Assembly (NCBI GenBank): GCA_019828595.1 | Contig: JAHQRK010000022.1 | Location: 1,054,001-1,118,000, forward strand | From: Aphanomyces cochlioides | Taxonomy: Eukaryota > Oomycota > Saprolegniomycetes > Saprolegniales > Verrucalvaceae | Length of the DNA stretch: 64,000 bases | Direction of reading: 5' to 3' | Part shown: positions 9,740 to 19,602 of the stretch, in pieces | Layout: each line of letters opens with the position of its first letter | Numbering within the stretch: position 1 is the stretch's first letter | Notes under the pieces: generated by a model | The model's input: only the letters and a program-made list of their open reading frames with translations | Told to the model about the DNA's origin: nothing | The model's database searches: none | Position numbers and translations under genes: made by a program

Positions 9740-10798
9740 CTTGTGTCAATTAGGTCGAATCAACAAATGCGGTTCATATCCCCTGAAAATCCTCGTGCCC
9801 TACGTCGACTTTTGACACCTTTTGACGAGGAGATGTCACGACCACGACCAAACAATCATAATATAATGTGTTTATTGTCATATGTCAGGTGTCGAAGGCA
9901 GCGAACCAATAATCATTCTCCAAGGAACGTTGGATTGAATTTCTGTCAGCATGCTGTGGAATCTTGCATGTCTGCTTATCTTATATGTTTGACGAGTTTG
10001 AAGAGCAAACAACAATCTTGCCTATTCAAACTCGTTTCCTGCTAGCACGGCATCTAGAGGGACTGTCAATTCACCACCCATATCATTTTTGCTGCATGTA
10101 CAACAATCAATAAACATAGAAGGTTTCGTAGTCAGAGAACGAATAGAAGGCTTCGTTGTGGATGTAAATAGCAAAGAGTTTAGCTCTAGAGGCTATCGTA
10201 GACACAGGAATTATCGTGAAAGTCGATGTGCTGTTGCTATTGATTGCACAAACTTTCCAGTCATATCCCTGGTCAATACATTTATATAAAGTATACTTTG
10301 TCAACTGTCCTGTCGGATTGACTTGGGTGTGACAATTCTGATCTCTCATTGGCTGAGAGCTTTAGCAGTCGTTGATTGGTGAGGGGTTGCCATTGATTGG
10401 TTCAAGGGATGTTGAAGCAAACGATGTGGCACGCGGCTCTTGGTGGAAGCATCGCTTGGACATTTGCGTGGTTTATACTCGAAGATCTCAAGATCAAAGA
10501 GGGTCATTAATGCTGGGATCTATGGAGCCTTCAATGCTAGCCTTATTGTTTATAGTACGACGGATCGTAGGGTATATTGGGTAGTGTTGTGGCGAAAAAG
10601 TAGGTGGTCTGAAATGCCCATTCAGCCATAGTGTCAACTTGTTAGCGACTTCGCGTTGGGTAAATACAGCTTGGTTTGTTGTGCTGTTATCTATAACACC
10701 AGCCACAGATGAACGCAGGAAACGTTTGAGAGGGCTTCAATTTGTGTGCTAGCTGAAATGAGCTTCAGTTAAGCTTACGACGGTGAGATTATCAGTGT
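9740..10798. other. No gene seen
   Basis: About 1 kb upstream of the IDH gene with only short random frames. It presumably contains the IDH promoter near its left end. No repeats with clear ends were found. Confidence 0.4.
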
Positions 10799-10801
10799 TT
10801 A

Positions 10802-11410
10802 GAGCATCCACAGCAGTCACTGAATCTGAAACTGAATTTTACCTGAGATCCAGGGGCAAGACTTGCACAGAAAAATGAGTTTGAGTTTCAGTGTCGATAT
10901 TTTCACAGCAGTCTCGGAATTTAAAGCTCAGAAACCTCTAATTTTAAATACTATATTAATTTATGCAATGACATGTTCACCTGTAATGCAGCCAGAACAG
11001 AGCCAGCAGCTGGCTGGCGCTCCAAGTTGCCGAGGGTTCTTGCGTCCTGCGCCATGAAGAGTCAGGAGATGATGAAGATATGCGTAATGTTATAAAACTA
11101 GGTCATCAAGAGTGACGGCATTGTGCAGCTCTCTTTGCCGTCCATCCATGCCAATAAAACGTGAATATCTAGTATTTTGTATACCATAATAAGTCTGAAT
11201 AAAGTCAGTGCCTCTGAGTTTTGGTCCCAAAACCCTGACTTTTTGGCTCAAAACTCAGTGGCGGCGCTCGAAACTCAGTGTCACGTTGTCCTGAGAACCA
11301 GTTTCAGAGTCAAAACCAGAGACTGCTGGAGGTGTTTTCCCTGAAATTATCCACTGGAATCAGAAAAAAGTCAGTTTCAGAGAAGGATTCAGAGACTGCT
11401 GGAGATGCTC
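10802..11410. mobile_element. PIF/Harbinger-type MITE A, 609 bp
   Basis: The ends are inverted: left GAGCATCCACAGCAGTCACT and right (reverse complement) GAGCATCTCCAGCAGTCTCT, about 22 of 25 matching. The element is flanked on both sides by the trinucleotide TTA (10799-10801 and 11411-11413), the target duplication expected for PIF/Harbinger. There is no coding capacity. Its terminal GAGCATCTCC motif is shared with MITE B and with the Harbinger element at 14779-18951. Confidence 0.75.
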
Positions 11411-11413
11411 TTA

Positions 11414-11641
11414 GAGCATCTCCACTCGGAGTTTTTATTTGTATTTGTATTTTCAAAACTTCGGTTATACGGATAAATTTAGCAACTATGGAAGTTATCC
11501 GAACAATTTCAAGTCTTGAGTTGCTATTTTTTTCGAAATAAAAACTTTCACCACAAAATTTTCGGATAATCGGACGAGTTGCTAAAAATTGTTCGTAACT
11601 TCGATTACAAATACAAATAAAAACTCCTAGTGGAGATGCTC
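11414..11641. mobile_element. PIF/Harbinger-type MITE B, 228 bp
   Basis: It has long inverted ends: 11414-11449 matches the reverse complement of 11606-11641 over 36 bp with one mismatch, starting GAGCATCTCCACTCGGAGTT. It directly abuts MITE A, sharing the TTA at 11411-11413; the right flank is TAA (11642-11644), followed by another GAGCATCT start. It is noncoding with strong foldback potential. Confidence 0.75.
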
Positions 11642-11644
11642 TAA

Positions 11645-11984
11645 GAGCATCTCAATCATTCCAAGTGCATTTTGATTTCATCTTCGCAGTTTGCTTGGAG
11701 TTTTGCTGAGATCACATACTCATTACTGCGTTAGATGAGGTAGAGCCCGTTACTCACTCGAAATTTGGCGTGCTTGCTTGAGCAAGCCCAACGGTCATCT
11801 CCTCTACCATATTATGGCATCGACCACGCCAGACGCTATTCACTACAACAAATCTAGTGGATATTCTAGCGTGCACGCTAGAAGTTCGTTACACGCTCGC
11901 TACTCTTTAGCGTGACTCCGTTGGGCTTGAATTTCAGTTATCTAGTTGCTCCCTGGTTTCATATTCGAGTGTTGGTTCTTGGTC
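11645..11984. repeat. Foldback-rich segment, possibly a decayed third MITE
   Basis: It begins GAGCATCTCAATCATTCC, like a Harbinger MITE end, but no matching right end is found. Inside, AAGCCCAACGG (11784-11794) is inverted at 11918-11928, and 11865-11882 (TCTAGCGTGCACGCTAGA) is a perfect 18-bp palindrome. No gene. Confidence 0.45.
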
Positions 11985-11986
11985 TA

Positions 11987-14182
11987 ACGTAAATGATCAT
12001 GAGTGAGCACGACATCAGGGCCGCCAACTTCATTCGTGCGTCCCGTAAAAAGTATTGAAGGTTTTGTTGCAAATCAAATTGCACTGGAAAGAAAAAAGTT
12101 TCGGCTTTCAGAATATACAAAAAACAGCTCGATTTGAACAAAATTAACCAGTGAAAATGTAAAATAGAGTTCAAGATTGCTTACGTTTTGTTAATCATGA
12201 GTGCGCATACAATTTTCACTTGATTAAAGTATTGAAAATTAGGTAAGATCTTTAGGACTAGGTTATCAATTGTCGAAGAATTTATAAGTTATGTGAGGAA
12301 TATGTTTTTGCGGATTCCAAAATCAAAAGTCCAAGATTTGCGTCTGAGGTCAACCACACAGGACAAGCCCACAACATATCTGAAGTGGAAGATGGAGAAG
12401 CATGGAAATGGTATGTATTAGGATGTCATATCTACAGTCTTACAATCTCGTAGTCGACATTCAATGGCGCACGAAGGCCAGCTGTGTGGTACTGGTGGTG
12501 GTTGTCGTCCAAGTTCGTCGGTTTTTCGCTTTCTGTCCTCGCCATTTTTGCTGGCTTTCGGCTTCTCTCCTTGTTCTTTCCTTTGGCTCTCAACTCTGAG
12601 GCTCTCTGTGCCGCCGCTTGCTTCTCCTCCTGCGTCGCGTCCACCGAGGCAAGATTTGTCAAGGACAGAATCCTGGCGCCAACATGAACGCGCTTTCGCC
12701 CTGGATTTTTCAACTTCAGTGGCGGTAAGGTAAGAACATGTGTTTCTATAGTTTTGCGGTGTAATATCCACTCAGCTTGCTTGATAGGATACGGAACCCC
12801 GTTTGCTTTATAACGTTTGAGTCGTGTCATCATTTCCCCTTTTCCCTGGAGAGCGGCCAAATCCCACAAGCGAAAAATCCTGCGATTACGTTCGACTTTG
12901 AAATACCCTGCAACCAAGCTGTAGAGCTAATATCAAGGGCAAGACTCTTCGTAATACAATACAGATCTCCAGTCTCTAGAAGAAGAGCTAGTTAATGTCA
13001 ATACAATAGAATTCGCTTACCATCTTCTATGATTGCTTTAAATATTTCTTTTTCAATCTGCCGTTTAAAGGTCTTAAACACTGAAACATCCAAAGGCTGC
13101 AATAAATGAGTGGCGTTAGATGGCAAACAAAGCAAGATAATTTCCAAGTCATTGCACAACTCAATCATTTCGGTGGTGCAGTGTGCTGCTAAGCCATCAA
13201 AAATCAATAAGGCTGGACGCTTGACGTCAGTTCCAAGGAGATTCGAGAAATGCTTCAACCAATTGGAGAATACATCACCATTGACAAAACCTTTTGGCGC
13301 GGTCGTAATGGTAGCTCCAGGAATAACACAATTGGCTTGTAGAGATTTTTCAATTGTTTCACCAGGGAAAACAAACGTAGGAGGAAGAATTTCTCCATCA
13401 GCTCTCACACAAGCCATTATAGAGAGATGAAATCCAGGATCAAGGGTCTCAGACCAAACGTTCCTTGAGCCCTTGACGGCCACTACTTTGCCAGCTTTCT
13501 TTTTGGTTCGAAATCCAGTTTCATCCATATTATAGATTCTATCAGGTGTGAGATTATGTAGGGATATTGTGCTGTTCAGAGCTTCATAAAGACTGTCGAC
13601 AACGCTCTCGTCAACAGCGTTGCGAGCTCGTGAGATGGTTTGGGCCATGCGATTGGTCAGAGTTGGAAATCGCTTAAGGAAACGAGAGTACCAGCCTTGT
13701 CCCAGTGTCATGCCGGGGCACACTGTATGAGCCACTTTGCATGCCTTTTCTAAAATCAACTGGCGAGGAACAGGATGGCCATTGATTTGCATTGCTACGA
13801 TCCAATCGTAGATTTTCTTTTCACCCTCAGGTGGCAATGCTGGTTAGGAACCCCATATCGATTTCTTTGGGGTACCATTTCTTGTAGACGTACATGAGCA
13901 GTTAGAGTCGAGTACTTCAAGTTGTATTTGGCCGCAACTTCAGTTGCAGTTGCAACTCCACCGGCCAAGACATCAGCAACAGCACTTTCGATAGAGCTTT
14001 CTCGGAGCTTGTTCACTGCGCGCGGGACAGTCATTGCCGCACCGACCTGCACCATTGCAATGTAAAATGGCGCGAATCGGTATAGCTAATCAATTTAACC
14101 GGTATACGTATAATTATTTATATCAAAACATACAGGTTTTGCTCCTCATTTCTCATTGGTGCTCACTCATGATCATTTACGT
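11987..14182. mobile_element. Complete pogo/Tigger-like DNA transposon, 2196 bp
   Basis: Perfect 24-bp terminal inverted repeats (11987-12010 and 14159-14182, starting ACGTAAATGATCATGAGTGA) are bounded by TA on both sides (11985-11986 and 14183-14184), the Tc1/mariner/pogo target duplication. A diverged copy of the terminal motif sits inside at 12184-12207 (subterminal repeat). The one gene, a pogo-type transposase on the minus strand, is broken by two single-base shifts. Perfect TIRs with a damaged gene suggest recent arrival, mobilisation in trans, or base-calling errors. Confidence 0.9.
12432..14055 (-). pseudogene. pogo/Tigger (DDE_1) transposase, two frameshifts and one intron
   Basis: The N-terminus from ATG 14055 holds a psq-type helix-turn-helix (EVAAKYNLKYSTLTAHVRLQ). 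A one-base shift near 13841 leads into ALPPEGEKKIYDWIVAMQIN, a CENP-B/Tc5-type HTH, and the DDE_1 core: YNMDETGF (first Asp), LIFDGLAAHCT (second Asp), LPSNATHLLQPLDVSVF (third Asp). A 45-nt GTAAGC...CTAG intron (12976-13020) is strongly supported because splicing continues in frame into the family's C-terminal block (ISKSNVIAGFFACGIWPLS). A second one-base loss in a GGGGAAA run near 12835 shifts into MMTRLKRYKANGVPYPIKQA and ETHVLTLPPLKLK, ending at 12432. Pogo transposases cut and paste at TA sites. Confidence 0.88.
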
Positions 14183-14184
14183 TA

Positions 14185-14775
14185 CATGAGCCACAAGCAA
14201 ACGTTATCGTGGCACTGTATTTGCAGTTTATGATCGATTCCAGGTATCTCGAAAAGCTGATATACAAGCACCTTTATCCGACAATGTCAGACTCCGATCA
14301 ACGCCAGATGAACACAGGGTATAATTAGAGGTTATATGTCGATGGAAGTGGGGGTCTCACCTTCTCTCGATCCCTGTTGTTCACACATCATTCCTTTCTG
14401 ACTTCGCCAAGGTTACGATGAATCGCTCGATGGACACTTTACTCTAATTATCTTCTCACTCTTCTTCTAGGAGCTCCTACCTCCGATTGCGATTTTTCAC
14501 GATGTCCAGGATGCTATTGTGTCAACGACGAACTTACAGTTAGCACGCAGGTCTGAAATTCCCGGATTGGTTTAACGAATCGCTCTTTGGCAGTCGTTGT
14601 TGTTCAATGTTTGTATCACATCTGTTATATAAGAAATGTGTTGTTTCAGTACGACAAATTTTCAGTTATGTTTATTATAATATTTTCGAGGACTCAGTTA
14701 TTTGAGCTTATGTTCTATTATTATTAATATAATAGAGACTTTGCGCAAATCGAGATTATACTACAGAATATGCTA
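14185..14775. other. Spacer between two transposons; one possible orphan exon
   Basis: Mostly noncoding. A pyrimidine-rich CTTCTTCTAG acceptor-like string ending at 14471 is followed by a short open stretch that in one frame reads APTSDCDFSRCPGCYCVNDE, cysteine-rich. It could be an exon of a gene broken up by the flanking transposons, but no partner exon is visible. Confidence 0.25.
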
Positions 14776-14921
14776 TAAGAGCGTCTCCAACGCATTCTAT
14801 TTATCGTTCTATTTGTCAGATAGATCGCGCTTTACGCCTCAACGCGTTACCTATTCCATTCTAATCGATAGAATGGCTCCATTTTGTTCTATTTTCGGCG
14901 AAATAGAGTTTCATTCTATTC

Positions 14922-15668
14922 ATGATGGAAAGATTGGCTTCACTCACAAAAATGGGCAGAGGCAGAGCCTGGACTCCCGATGAAGATATGGCACTTGCTC
15001 GATCGATTGTGAGTATCAGTCACGATTCAGTAGTGGGCAGCGACCAGAAGGGGAAGATGTATTGGCAAAGAATTCTCGAGCAATACAACATCATCGCACC
15101 AGCCAGCAGCAAGAATGTGGCGTCCATCATGTCCAGGTGGAAAACAGAGATACAACCGTCCGTAATGAAATTCCATGGATACTACAGGACTGTAAAGGCA
15201 ATCGAGCACTCTGGATGGTCGTGCGATGACAACCTGCGTGCATCTCTTTCGTCATTCGCGGAAGTGGAGGGCTACGAGTTCGATCACTATGAAGTCTGGG
15301 ACTATCTGCTCCAAACTGTTCCAAAGTTTGTCGAAAATCTCATTGCAACGCCAGCCAAGTCAAAGCGGCAAACTGATACAATTGAAAGCACAATCCGCCA
15401 GCCACTTCAGCGCCCGGTTGGCACAAAACGAACGATCGACATGACTTCACCTAGTATTGATTCACAGTTGAGCCAAAACGAGTTCCAAAATCAATTCATT
15501 GCCGAGCAACGACGTCGCACTGAAGCTATTGAGCAAAAAAGTGCGATTGCTCTCTTTGCAGCCCAAAGTGGTGAGCTAGATGCTGAGTCACAAGAACCTT
15601 TCCGATTGAAAAGAAAGCTCGAAATGAAGCGACTGCAAAAATGGCTGAAGACGAAGGTATTATCTTAG
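14922..15668 (+). CDS. Harbinger-associated Myb/SANT-like DNA-binding protein
   Basis: 248 codons from ATG 14922 (an alternative start is Met11 at 14952, MGRGRAWTPDEDMALARSIV). The N-terminal W-x-P-D-E-D and spaced tryptophans (YWQRILEQY, SIMSRWKTEIQPSVMKFHGY) match the Myb/SANT-like domain of PIF/Harbinger accessory proteins and plant no-apical-meristem-associated proteins. In other Harbinger elements this protein binds the element ends and brings the transposase to them. The C-terminus is charged and probably coiled (RRRTEAIEQKSAIALFAAQS). The final codons may be altered by a missing A in a run near 15636: the alternative frame there reads KMAEDEGIILEDQ. It converges on the transposase gene, as usual for the family. 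Confidence 0.8.
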   Translation: MMERLASLTKMGRGRAWTPDEDMALARSIVSISHDSVVGSDQKGKMYWQRILEQYNIIAPASSKNVASIMSRWKTEIQPSVMKFHGYYRTVKAIEHSGWSCDDNLRASLSSFAEVEGYEFDHYEVWDYLLQTVPKFVENLIATPAKSKRQTDTIESTIRQPLQRPVGTKRTIDMTSPSIDSQLSQNEFQNQFIAEQRRRTEAIEQKSAIALFAAQSGELDAESQEPFRLKRKLEMKRLQKWLKTKVLS

Positions 15669-16014
15669 AGGATCAGTAAATTGAATTAACATTAGACACT
15701 TGCGTACGCTAGCATGTTCCAGTTGTGAAGAATCAAATCATGTTGTAAACGAAAGTACTCACTGTCATCACGGATACGGCCCATGTTGTCAACAATCGTT
15801 GCAAATGGCATTGACCTCAAATCGATGTCAGGTCTTGAATGAATGGTAATATCCACACTGACAGATTTTGCAACTGCTCGTTTTCGCTTGCGTTGGTGAC
15901 GTCTACTTGACAGCTCGATGTCGAAGTCGACGTTTGTCACTAAAGCGGGGTCCTCTCTCTCGTCGTGCACGATCATGTTGTGGAGAACAATACAAGGCAT
16001 CATGATGGAGTGTA

Positions 16015-17785
16015 CTACTCTGGAACAAAATGTAAGGAAAAGTTGGCCCAATCGTGCATAACTTTTTCAAAAATTATCCAATCAACACGTGGTGAGGCTT
16101 GTTCGACCAATCAGATCAATGCGGATCGAATGAACCAAACAGCACATCAAAATGTTGAACGATCGAACAATTAGAGCCATTCAAAGTCCCCATACTTTAA
16201 TTCATATATATTTTTCAAATATTTATATTGATTTTTATATAGCATACAAAAATCAAGATATTCGTTCAGGTTGTTCCAAGACACAAACATCAAACGGAAT
16301 GGAACTCTCATCACTGCTATCTGCCTTGCCAAAGACACGACGATCGCTAACAACACAAGATCGGGTTGCGATTATGAGCTCCTTGCTCTCGTCAAGTATT
16401 GATATGAAGCTTCCATTCGGTGCCTTGTCGCGTGTTGCCGCGCTGCATGATGTCAGCAATCAAGTTGTCTCTCGTATTTGGAAGCAAGGCGTTGAATCGT
16501 TGCAATGCTATGGAAAGCTTGATGTTGACATCAAGCGGCGCGGCAACTGTGGACGCAAACCAATGAGCCGTCAAGATATCAAGACGAAACTTCGAACGAT
16601 TCCAACAATCCGACGACGATCTTTGCGTAAGGTGGCGAAAAACCTCGGCATTTCCCACACAACAGTGCGCAGACTGGTCAAAGAAAAAGTGTTCCGACTA
16701 CATGCCAACAAACTCAAGCCAGTCATCAAGGTGCACACAGCCATACAGCGCATGAAGCATTGTCTTTCCTTTGTTGTTGAAACAGAGGAAGGTGCAAGGT
16801 TTGATTCGATGTATGGCTATGTACACCTTGACGAGAAGTGGTTTTGGCTCGACGAGCTTACCAAGACAATATACCTCGCCGACGATGAAGAAGATCCTGA
16901 GCGAACATGCTACAACAAGAACTTTCGAACGAAGATCATGTTCTTCTGTGCTGTTGCAAGGCCCCGCTACGTCCATTCAACTGGGGAATGGTTTGATGGC
17001 AAGATCGGGTTGTGGCCGTTTGTTGAAAGTGTCCCTGCGTTGCTTTCAAGCCGCAACCGTCCTGCTGGAACTTTTGAAACGAAACCGATTTCGGTGACAC
17101 GCTCTGTCTATCGCGACTATGTGTTGAACAAGGTTTTGCCCGCAATTTGGTCGAAATGGCCAACATCAATGAAAGACATGCCAATAGTTCTCCAACACGA
17201 TAATGCTTCGCCGCATGAAATCAACGACGCCGAGTTTGATTATGCTTGCAGTTTACACGGTACGTTGATTTGGATGGACGAGACTATGTTATGTTCACGA
17301 TTCATGTAGGATTCAAAATATCAATGCGATTTCAGCCACCAAATAGCCCTGAACTAAACGTTTTAGATCTTGGTTTTTTTTCGCTCCCTTCAAACAATTC
17401 AATTTGAGAAGGACGCGTGCAATGTCGACGAAATGGTGAATGCCGTGAACGATGCTTTTCTAGAAGTAGACATAACAACGCTAGAAAATGTCTTCTTGAC
17501 GCTGCAAAGCGTCATGATTTCTATATTAGAAGTAGGAGGCTACAACAATTACAAGATGCCTCATACAGGAAAAGCCAAACAACGCAGACTTGGTCTGCTA
17601 CCTGAGTCCTTGGGCGTGAGTAGAGATCTCGTAGCATCATGCAATGCAAAGATACATGAACTCGAGATGAATATTCAGTTAGAGAGACTGACTTTGTAAT
17701 ACAAGTTCAATCCATGTGACAAAATTTCCTTATATTAAATTCCACTTCCACAGTGGACTTTTCCTTACATTTTGTTCCAGAGTAG
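16015..17785. mobile_element. mariner/Tc1-like element, 1771 bp, inserted in the Harbinger transposase
   Basis: Perfect 29-bp terminal inverted repeats (16015-16043 and 17757-17785, starting CTACTCTGGAACAAAATGTA), flanked by TA duplications (16013-16014 and 17786-17787). It encodes one transposase on the plus strand. Exact TIRs and an otherwise intact host gene suggest a fairly recent jump. Confidence 0.92.
16299..17699 (+). pseudogene. mariner-like transposase, one intron and one frameshift
   Basis: I choose ATG 16299 (MELSSLLSALPKTRRSLTTQ) over an earlier in-frame ATG at 16152 because the intervening residues are AT-rich and unlike a transposase. A helix-turn-helix region (LRKVAKNLGISHTTVRRLVK) is followed by the catalytic triad: VHLDEKWFWL, IVLQHDNASPH and QPPNSPELNVLDLGFF. 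The third aspartate lies after a 50-nt GTACGT...TGTAG intron (17260-17309) whose removal keeps the frame. Immediately after it, a run of eight T (17374-17381) shifts the frame by one; with seven T the protein reads on through GFFRSLQTIQFEK to TAA at 17699, 449 aa in all. The lesion could be real or a homopolymer miscall. Confidence 0.85.
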
Positions 17786-19128
17786 TAATCGTTCAACTGT
17801 CCAAGCACGAGCAGGGTTCTTTACAATTGCAAATCTTGATTGTAATACACCAAAAGCTCGCTCGACATCTTTTCGTACGGATTCTTGTTGCTTTGCAAAG
17901 TGTTTTTTTGCAGGACCAATTGGATCTGGGACAGACTTCACAAACACCTGCCAATTGGGATATATGCCGTCGACAAGACAATATGAAGTAGAGAATTCGT
18001 GCCCATTCACGTAATACGTCACTTTTGGTAGCGTGTCATTCACAAATGAGTGGAGAAATGGAGATTGCTGCAGGACATTGACATCATTCAAGCTTCCTGG
18101 CATGCCAAAAAAAGCATGCCAGAACCATAAATCATAAGACACAGCAGCTTCTAGGACAATGCAAGTCCCTTTTGGACCTTTGAACGACCCATGCCAAGCT
18201 TTAGGACAATTATCCCATTTCCACGCCATGCAGTCCAATGAGGCAAGTTTACCAGGAAAACCACGCAGTCCGTTTTCTTGAAGGATTCGTTCCATATCTT
18301 CAGGTGAAGGCTTGCGCAAGTAGATTGGACCAAACTTATTGATGACAGCATCACAAAATCGGTACAAGCAGTCCCTCGCAGAGGATTCACTTATTCGCAC
18401 ATATTTGTCGACAGCGTCGCACGCAACGCCATGTGAGAGTATACGCAAAGCTGATACGGCTTTTTGAATCGAGCTCAAGCCTGGATTTCCCAATGCATCA
18501 CAACGCTGCAAAAAGTATGTATCTTGCGCCACAACTCCATCGACTATATGTTCAAACAGTCGTTTGCTCATTCGGAATCGACGTCGGCAGAGTTTGTCAT
18601 CGTATACAGGATTTGGAGCAAAGTAGTCTCGATATATGCGATCGTGCCCAAACTGGAAGTCTCTGTCTTTGTTTTGAGCTCGGCCAGGACGTGATCCGCG
18701 GCGTGCAGTCTGTGTGGACCTTTTGTCTTGTCTAAAGAACAGCCACCACTCTTCAAGGGAACTGTCGAGCAAGTTTTGACCCGGCGATTGTTCGAACCAT
18801 ATTCGCATGGCGTCGTTCATGGATATGCTTCAAGTCGGGATAGATCAACCGCCCATTGTGGGCTTCACAATTGTAACGATTTTAGATCGCGCAAAATGCC
18901 TCAAATAAATGCGAATAGCATAGAATAGGACGTCTCCAGTTGGAGATGCTTTAAGGCATAGATAAGTCTATAGTATAATTCATTGCGAAAGGCGATTGCG
19001 CACGCCAATTCAACTATAAAACTGACTATACATGGACATGCGAGTTAGAGAGGTTATGTTGTTCGTCTCAGTCTGAACCATTCGTTCACAAGTACAATTC
19101 CTTGGGCAGAAGGAATGAACCCGACCAT

Positions 19129-19602
19129 ACTGGTGCTCCTTGCTGCGAGCTCCGACGACCTGATTTTCTTCCCGCTCCGTCGCTCAATCCGCGAAAGACT
19201 TATGATTCCCCAAGAGCGATTCAGGCTGAGCTCTGTGTGCAACCAAACGTGCCTGGAGGCGTTTGAGACTGTGATCACTCACATCCATTCCACCACTGTG
19301 CAGACGGTTGTGGGTACCACGCCACTGCAAGACTTCCTTGGCGCCATCGACGAAAAGGCCGTCGTCGCTAAGGATCTCTTACAGCAACATGATGTCGTCC
19401 GTTTCCTTGTAAGCAAATCTCGTCTTCCTCTCCTTCTTGAAGTCTTCAGCAGGGGTAAGCACCACAGCGTCCTTATCGACGGCGACTTCCAGCGAAGATT
19501 CGACCATGTTGATGGCCCTCAGTCTGTTGGCCAGCATTGTGATAAACTGGTTGGACTGCAGAATGTCCTTGTCGAAAGCACAGAGGGACCTCTTTAATGT
19601 GA
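19129..19602 (-). pseudogene. Decayed SANT/Myb-like protein gene
   Basis: Minus-strand reading from about 19602 gives KRSLCAFDKDILQSNQFITM, EVAVDKDAVVLTPAEDFKKE and FAYKETDDIMLL, then an in-frame TAA at 19379-19381, then EILSDDGLFVDGAKEVLQW in the same frame and a later TGA. The KETDDIMLL-x-EILSDD pattern resembles the first helix of SANT/Myb-like domains common in these genomes. The plus strand has a 160-codon frame here (19115-19597), but its composition looks like the shadow of this gene. There is no intact start or end. Confidence 0.5.

Larger units (their letters stand above)
15692..18820 (-). pseudogene. PIF/Harbinger (Plant_tran-type) transposase split by a mariner-like insertion
   Basis: The N-terminal part runs from ATG 18820 to the insertion at 17788; the C-terminal part is 16014-15692. 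Deleting the inserted element plus one TA restores one frame of 451 codons across the junction (WTVERL then HSIMMPCIVLHNMIVHDERE). Motifs: LASLDCMAWKWDNCP (first Asp), FGMPGSLNDVNVLQQSP (second Asp), and VRKDVERAFGVLQSRFAIV (Glu region), typical of the Plant_tran/DDE_4 group, then VLHNMIV near the end. No other stop or shift is seen, so the insertion appears to be the sole lesion. Confidence 0.88.
14779..18951. mobile_element. PIF/Harbinger DNA transposon with a nested mariner-like insertion
   Basis: Left end GAGCGTCTCCAAC and right end (reverse complement AAGCATCTCCAAC) match at 11 of 13 positions and are flanked by TAA on both sides (14776-14778 and 18952-18954), the three-base PIF/Harbinger duplication. 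It carries the two expected convergent genes: a Myb/SANT-like protein (plus) and a DDE transposase (minus). Without the 1773 bp contributed by the mariner insertion and its TA, the element would be 2400 bp. The right terminal base is mutated (C to T), which may weaken transposition. Confidence 0.85.

Noticed and set aside
19115..19597. 160-codon plus-strand frame with ATG
   Set aside because: The opposite strand gives a more protein-like, SANT-related peptide; this frame looks like its shadow.
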